Shown here: positions 57,640 through 64,000 of the stretch, piece after piece | How positions within the stretch are numbered: the stretch's first letter is position 1 | Layout of the letters: the number at the start of each line of letters is the position of its first letter | Assembly: GCF_010093535.1 (NCBI RefSeq) | Contig: NW_022985162.1 | Span: 3,249,306-3,313,305 of the forward strand | Source: Lindgomyces ingoldianus | Lineage: Eukaryota; Ascomycota; Dothideomycetes; Pleosporales; Lindgomycetaceae | Reading direction: 5' to 3' | Length of the DNA: 64,000 bases | The notes under the pieces: generated by a model | Told to the model about the DNA's origin: nothing | Database searches by the model: none | The model's input: the letters and a program-made list of their open reading frames with translations, nothing else | Position numbers and translations under genes: made by a program

Positions 57640-59150
57640 GTCTAACTCTAAAAAGCGTCTAATTTAGTTTAGGTTACTATTTTTATACACTATCACATTA
57701 AATTATTTAGTTAGTATAGACAGGATTCTAAAGACCTTCTGTTAACTAAAGCCTTTAGGTTTAGAACTTTCTATCCCCTGCAATTAGAATTGCCTTTAAA
57801 AAAGTTATAAAAAGTGCGCTAAGGTAGAAACTTAGAGACTACTAATAACCTATTAAGATTAAAGACAACTACTAATGCCTAACTCTTAACTACTATTAGA
57901 TTTTATTACAAAGACTGCAACCTGTTCTAGCTGCAGCTAAGGCAAGATGCTTACCTCTAGAACTAAACTACTACTAACCTTAATAGCTAAACCCCCTTTT
58001 ATAGGACTAGAAGCTAAAAACCTACTAGATTTAAAGTTAAACTCTAGCAGTATAGCCCTTAAGAACTAAGTTGCTTAATTAAGGGCATAAATTAAATAGC
58101 TAACTAGATTAAAAACTATTAGTCCTAATTAACCCCTACTAACTACTAAATTACTTATAATAATGCCTTAAATTACTCTTACTACGTTAATAGCAAAAGA
58201 CTTTTTAGGCACCCCTAAGCTCCCTTAAAGCTACCTTACTAAACATATGCCTAAGATTAAGAACTTTACAGATAGCAAAAAACCTATGTTTAAATAATAG
58301 CAAGCCTTTATTATAGATAGACTTAACATTAATGCAGATTACTATTAAAGTAAGCGCGCACGCATGGCGTTAGTATAAGGACACACTGCTAGTATTACAA
58401 AGGAATACCTAGAGCCTAGATACCTAGCTAAATTAGACAACTTTTAGTTTAAAAACACAAAAAAAATAATTAAGCTCTTACAAATGTACTTTATTACTAG
58501 CAACAAAAAGATAAAGGCGTAACAAGTGTTTTAGACTTTAAGAATAAGTAAAAAAAAAGCATTTTCTACTTTTAAAGCTTACTTTATTAGTGCTGCTGTT
58601 AAAAGGTTTATATTAAAAGCAAAATAGTTTTTCTACTTATAGAAAAAGATACTACCTAGCCTAAAAGTACTAAACTTAGGTTTTAAGTACACTTAGAAAG
58701 GCTTCTTTAAGACTATAGTAGCCTACCTAATAGCCTATAATATAAAAAGAAGGAACACTCCTGCTATTTTAAAGTAAACTGTTAATCTTACCTAATAGTC
58801 TACTATTAGACCTAGTACAGATTAGTCTTAGAAGGTTTCTAGTAATACATCTAAGGCAGTATACTATTCTAGTGCACCCTAACCTACACCTCTGTTAGTA
58901 CCCTAGTCCACCTTAGTTACCCATAGACAATCTAGCCAGACACCTGCCCTAGAAAGACAGACAACTCCTAGCAACTATTACAATTATAGAAAACTAGAAC
59001 ATTTTGCTAGCAACTGCCTTATCCCTAGAGTACAAAAAATAAAGGTGAAGCAGTAAGATTCTAAAAAAGAATTTATAAACATAAATAATTTTAATCTAGA
59101 TGCCTTCTAGATAGGAAATAGCAACACCTAAAAAAACTCTTTATTTTAAG
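57640..59150 (+). pseudogene. Gag of G with zinc knuckle
   Basis: The knuckle at 58976-59017 reads Y-Y-N-Y-R-K-L-E-H-F-A-S-N-C, exact C-x2-C-x4-H-x4-C spacing with the first two Cys changed to Tyr. A Pro/Thr-rich linker lies upstream (58850-58960). Stops interrupt all frames. Confidence 0.75.
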
Positions 59151-61300
59151 CTTAAGTAAGTATAATCTATTAAATATTAATCTATTACACTTATTTAGAG
59201 GAAAACACTTCTAAGTTGCTACTATTTTATATTTAAAAAGCATTAGAGTCTGTTTAAATCTTTTAGTTAATACTAGTGCCTATAGTGTCTTATTTATTAA
59301 CTTACTAACTACTAAGTTATTATTTTAATGCTTTTATATCCCTATTTAACACTTACTATTTAAAGTTATAGTTAAAGGCTTTTAAGATTAGATCTAAGTC
59401 CCTATCTACTAGTATATCTGCCTACACATGCAAATTAATAGAAGAAGCATCTAAAACTGCCCCTTTATTATTATAGACCTTAGCTCCTAGGATTATATTA
59501 TTAGCATTAAATAGTTATGTTATTTTAATCTCTATCTAGATATAAAGAGAAATTAGATTATATAGCCTAGCAAATATCTGCCTACTTACAAACCTTTACT
59601 GCCCTTGCTTATGCAATTAACCTAGCCTGCGCATAATAAAGAAGTGGAGCTAGATATTAAATAACACAACACACTATAAGAAAAAGACTAATTTTAGCAG
59701 TTATACAGCCTAATAATCTACTGCATTAAGGGTTTGCTAAGGCTACTAAAATTATATAGATCTCCTATTATCTACAGTCTAAAAACACTTAAATTATCCT
59801 TCCACCTATCTATTAAGAAGTCTAGAATAGGTCTAAAGAAGGTCTATTTAGCTACTATTACTCTAATTTTAGCAAATGCTTTTTATTTTAACATAAAAAG
59901 AAAAAAAAACAAGTTTTTTTTAACTTCTATTTATAAAATTAAGTAGTTAATTAAAGATAAGTAAGCCTTATAGTTAGATGCTAAATATAAAACTAAAGCA
60001 TTAGTAAACCTTTAATTACTATCTAAATACTATTAGTACTAAGATGTATTTAGCCACACAGCAGCTCACCAGCTACTAGTACATTGTCTATATAACTACA
60101 AGATTGTCCTTACAGAGCCTCTCTCTAACAGTTACAGTCTGTTGTACAAACAGAACCTTAAAAAGCTAGAGGCAATAAAGAAATACATTATAGACAATCT
60201 AAAATATAGCTTTATTAAGTAGAGTTAGAGCCCTTTTACATCTTTTATTCTTTATGTATAGAAACTAAATAGCAACTTATATATCTACGTTAATTACTGC
60301 AAACTTAACGCTCTTACCTATAAAGATGTGTATCTAATACTGCGCATAGACAAACTCCTGTTAAGACCTACTAAGGCAGTAATCTTTACTAAGTTTAATA
60401 TTTACGCAGCCTTTAACAAGATTAGGATAGATCTAAGCTCTAAAAAGTGTACTACCTTTTAGACATAATATAAAACCTACAAGTGTAAAGTTCTGCTTTT
60501 TAAATTATGCAATAGTCTAGCAACTTACTAGTGCTATATAAATAATGTATTAATTAACTATCTAAATAATTTTTACATTACTTATCTTAATAACATTTTT
60601 ATCTACTTTAAAGACAAGGCAACTTATATTCTTTATGTTAAGAAAGTTTTAGAAAGGCTCTAGTAAGCAGAATTACAGGTAGAGATTAAAAAGAGTAAAT
60701 TTTATATTACTTAAACAAAGTATCTTAGCTATATACTTTTAAATAAAGGACTAGAGGTTAACCTAGAGAAAGTAGAGGTGCTACACAACTAGCAGGCACC
60801 TACTATTGTAACAGGTGTGAAATCCTTTCTAAGCTTTACTAGATTTTATTAGTAATTTATTCTAAAATTTTCTTATGTAGTAAAACTAATTATTGCGCTT
60901 TAAAGCTCTACTACCCTTTTTATATAGACTTTAGAGTGTAATGTAGCTTTTAAAAAGCTAAAGTTTATGCTACTAAGTATACCTACACTCTACTATTTTA
61001 ACTTTATGTTGTAAACTAAAATTAAAACTAACACTTTTAATAGAGTAGTAGCAGAAGTCCTTTCTTAGAAATAAGTAGATAAAAATTAGTACCCTGTATT
61101 ATTCTATAGCAAGGTCCTATCTAGTTTAGAGCTAAACTAAGAGATACATAATAAAAAGCTATTTGCAATTATTACTATGTTTAAATAATAAAAGGCTAAG
61201 CTTACATCTATAGCAATAAGCACCCTAGTATATACTAATTATTATTTATTAGAGTACTTTATAATAATAAAGGTGCTAAATGCTTGTTAGGTCTATTAGG
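59151..61300 (+). pseudogene. Protease, RT and RNase H of G
   Basis: The RT active box reads Y-L-N-N at 60583-60594 (FYITYLNNIFIYFKDK). An open stretch of 70 codons (59734-59946) lies between protease and RT. RNase H is at about 60900-61230 (FNRVVAEVLS, LFAIITMFK). Confidence 0.8.
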
Positions 61301-62800
61301 CTAAAAAGTTAGCTTAGTATTACTTCTAAATTAAGTACACCTCTAGTAAGAATAATGCTAGGGCAGACATTCTTAGTTGTTGTAAACAAGACATAGAGAA
61401 TTTAAAAGCAGCTTAAACTAATAATAAGTTAAGGGTCCTACTAGAACTACACTAACTACACCCCTAAATTAACTCTAAACTAGCCTAGTACTATATTGCT
61501 TAAACAATAACTTAAGCAGCTACACTAAATGTTATAAAAGGACTAGACTAGGTTATGTCTCTAGATTCTTTAAAATTAATTAACACATTACTTTAAAAAA
61601 ATTAAGCCTCTTTTACACAAAAGTAAGAACTCTTACTCTGCTATTATTAGATAGGAAATAGACTACTCCTCTATGCTAACTGCTTATGTGTGCTAGCAGA
61701 CTTATTACTGTGTACCTAACTTATTTAAGAAGTCTATAACTAAGTATCTTTAGCACATTCTAGTGCTACTAAGACCTATTAGTTACTAGCCTAAAAGTAC
61801 TACTAGAAGGGTATAGAGGCTACTTACAAATAATACATACAAAATTACCTTTTTTATTATAAAGCTTATCTAAAACAGAACTAAACCCTAGGCTTTATCT
61901 ACCCCCTACTAATTCCTGCTTAACTAATGTAGCACTTGTGCATTAACTTTAAGGAGTTTTTTAAAGACAAGTCTAGATATAATTAGATTATAGTTATAAT
62001 TAATTACCTATCAAAACAAGCTATTTCTATCCCCTACTATAAAATAATTAACACCTAAAAAATAGCTACTTTATTTATTTAATAAGTGTACTATTTTAGC
62101 TACACACTTAAAACTATTATTTTTAATTAAGAACCTTAGTTTATATCTAGTTTCTAGTCTAAATTCTGTTAAATTTTAAGTGTAAAAGTTAAGCTCTCTA
62201 CTACCTATTATAAGAAAATAGATAGCTAAATAAAGATTATAAATAAGTATATTAATTAAAGACTAAGGCCTTTTATATTTTTTTACTAAAATAACTAGAG
62301 TTCTTTACTACTCCTAATTAATTAGGCTTAAATTACCTTACCTTATATAATAATTAGAATGTCTCTATATTAAGTTTTATATAGCTCTAAACTATGTTAA
62401 AGCTAGGACTAGAAACATTCCACAGAACCTATTACAGCCACAGACAAGCTAAATTATAAAGATGCCCTAGTATTAGCAACCTACATGCATGCAGCCTAGG
62501 AGTTAGCCAAGACCTATATAAAAAAGGCCTAGGATTAGATGCAAACTGTAGTTAACTGCTACTACTAGCTAGTTAACTAAGAGGTTAGCAACATAGTCTA
62601 CCTAAACACTAAGAACCTTGCTGTCTAAAAACCTAGCTAAAAACTATCTAAATAATAAGAAGGCCCCTTTAAGGTACTTAAACAAGTTAGAAACTTATAC
62701 TACCTAGAGCTACCTTTAAAGTTAAAGATACATAACATCTTTGCACTAAATATGCTCTATAAAGACTCTTAAAATCTGCTTCTAAAACAAGAACCTTTAA
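61301..62800 (+). pseudogene. Integrase of G
   Basis: The zinc-head remnant is near 61800-61870, with Cys codons read as Tyr (NYLFYYKA). The core block is near 61945-62030 (FKEFFKDKSRYN, then VIINYLSKQAISIPYY), matching the usual DF...FPKD..GYD...VIDRLSK of Tf1-type Gypsy integrases. Stops throughout. Confidence 0.75.
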
Positions 62801-62809
62801 AACCCCCTA

Positions 62810-63020
62810 GAATTACTATTAATAAGGTAGAGAAGTAGAAAGTAGAGAAAATACTTGCTAGTAAGCTCTACTAGAAAATGCTTAAGTACTAGGTAAAATA
62901 AGTAGGACACAACCCTAATCTAGTCTAGTACAAGGCTTTAAATTTTATAAGTTCCCCCTATAAATTAAAAGCCTTTTATAATAAGCATCTAAATTAGCTA
63001 GGACCTCTAAGGGCCTTATA
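62810..63020 (+). pseudogene. Chromodomain at the pol end of G
   Basis: Reads VEKILASKLY, then KMLKY, stop, VK, stop, VGHNPNLV, stop, YKALNFISSPYKLKAFYNKH. This is the pattern V-x-x-I-L, Y-x-V-K-W-x-G-x-x-x-x-x-x-W, then the A-F-H-x-x-x-P tail of fungal chromoviruses. The Trp codons are now stops. Confidence 0.75.
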
Positions 63021-63149
63021 GAAGTAGATTAAGGCTTTTAAAGCTAGTGTAAAAAGTATAGATTACTTAGCAGATAACAAGGTATAAAAGTAAGAAGTTA
63101 GATTATATTTTTACATAATATTATTATAACTCTACAGACATGTTGCTTA

Positions 63150-63260
63150 GGAGGTCTAACAGCAAGCTGTTAGACACCTCTAGACTCTCCTCTTCCTCCT
63201 CCTCCGCCCTTCTTTCTCTCCTCCCTCCTCTCCTCCCTCCCCTCTAGACTCCCCTTAAAC
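63150..63260 (+). other. Hairpin and pyrimidine tract in the 3' tail of G
   Basis: GTCTAACAGC-AA-GCTGTTAGAC (63154-63175) is a perfect 10-bp stem, followed by CT-rich sequence to about 63245. Conserved in F (43110-43212). Confidence 0.8.
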
Positions 63261-64000
63261 CCCCTCTGCCTTGTCCTTAGCTGCCTGAAAGCGCCGCAAT
63301 GTCCGCCTAAAGGTTAGACACTAGAGCCTCTAGGGCTAAAACCTGTTAGAGCAGCTTAGTATTCTAGTAGAATAAAGCCACCTAAACACTAGCTGTAGGA
63401 AGCCTAGCTTCCTAACTCTTTACAACCTGCGCTACCTGCGCTAGGTTCTAAGCAGACTCTAAAACAGCTTTAAAGGCCCTCTTCTTATCCTCCTTACTCT
63501 CCACGTTTTAGGCCGCCGCCTACAGCTTAAGATGGCCCTGCAGGACTAGAAACTCCTCCTTACAATATAAGGGGACCTACGCGCGCATTAGTAACTTGTA
63601 ACCTAGCAGTATTAAACTATATTTATACAGGATTACATTTCTTATTATGTAAAGTGTAATATTTACATTTCTTTAATCTAAAGGACTAATAGGAAAACTT
63701 AACCTAAAGGCTGCAGGCAAGGGCGTAGGCAGCCTAAAGGCAGATAACTTAAAACGCCTCTAAAAAGGCTCTAGAAAGGGGGCAGAGCAGCATAGTAAAT
63801 TTCTTTAATACTATAATTAGTTAGCAGACTAAGCTATAGAATGTTAGGTGCACAATAATACCTATAAAGTAAAGATTTAGATAATAGCTAAAGAAGAAAC
63901 TAACAACATTAACTAGACTATATAAGTAAGGCAAGCAAACACTTATTACTATAAACAATAAATTTGCTATATTAACAACAACTACACTACTAGTCACTAC
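63261..64000 (+). other. Remaining 3' tail of G
   Basis: About 740 bp without coding signal, homologous to F 43100-42370 read in reverse. The 3' LTR should begin about 200 bp beyond the window. Confidence 0.65.

Larger units (their letters stand above)
57279..64000 (+). mobile_element. Chromodomain Gypsy retrotransposon G (F family), cut by window end
   Basis: The 5' LTR (57279-57568) begins at once next to the gene island. The element runs beyond the window, and its 3' LTR is not seen. Order on plus: Gag with knuckle, protease, RT, RNase H, integrase, chromodomain, hairpin and pyrimidine tract. It mirrors F and is slightly less mutated. The target 5-mer on the left would be GCTCA (57274-57278), to be checked beyond 64000. 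Confidence 0.9.

Overview
The window looks like a transposon graveyard from a filamentous ascomycete (Pezizomycotina). Nearly all of it is very AT-rich. Every transposon reading frame is peppered with TAA and TAG where Gln or Trp codons are expected, and duplicated copies differ mainly by C-to-T and G-to-A changes. That is the signature of repeat-induced point mutation (RIP), known from fungi such as Neurospora and Leptosphaeria. I cannot name the species. I see one intact gene, no rRNA, tRNA or CRISPR, and one 10-base assembly gap (10617-10626).

The elements are nested, and most junctions are fixed by target-site duplications (TSDs) that I could read. (1) A Copia-type element (X) at 1-1517, 5629-5764 and 13554-15300 holds two insertions: W, a 4.1-kb RT/RNase H element (1523-5623, TSD ATAGC), and A, a 7.8-kb minus-strand Gypsy element (5770-13548, TSD GGYAT). 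A itself carries a small LTR-like element with the gap (10489-10721). (2) 15.3-17.2 kb holds a GC-rich island, a minisatellite and a palindrome. (3) An unassigned AT-rich host at about 16.7-23.1 kb contains a Fot1/pogo transposon (17249-20958) with a second one inside it (18362-20223), a solo LTR (21225-21451), a 414-bp TRIM (22180-22593) and the left half of a fold-back element (23097-23738). (4) The fold-back element is interrupted by Gypsy element B (minus strand, sister of A). B is split by Copia-type C (25527-37080), which itself contains chromodomain Gypsy D (30160-35824). B is split again by E (38173-52111), a second copy of the D family. E contains two solo LTRs, Gypsy F (41887-49083) and a 453-bp element with long inverted ends (50982-51434). 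A complete fold-back element sits at 53926-55023. Removing the inserts from E leaves about 5662 bp, against 5665 bp for D, which supports the reconstruction.

At about 55.1 kb the RIP-altered DNA ends abruptly in a 2.2-kb island of ordinary composition. It carries an intact, intronless 374-residue 3-beta-hydroxysteroid dehydrogenase / sterol-4-alpha-carboxylate 3-dehydrogenase-like gene on the minus strand. Next to it is a degenerate reading frame that may be a RIP-damaged small secreted protein. Element G (57279 to beyond 64000), a plus-strand copy of the F family, closes the island on the right.

The mobile elements are all broken by stop codons and cannot encode full-length proteins. Outer edges of several elements, the solo LTR at 40148-40465, the 453-bp element and the gene island largely escaped mutation. 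They are the best reference points for dating insertions and for reading the mutation spectrum.
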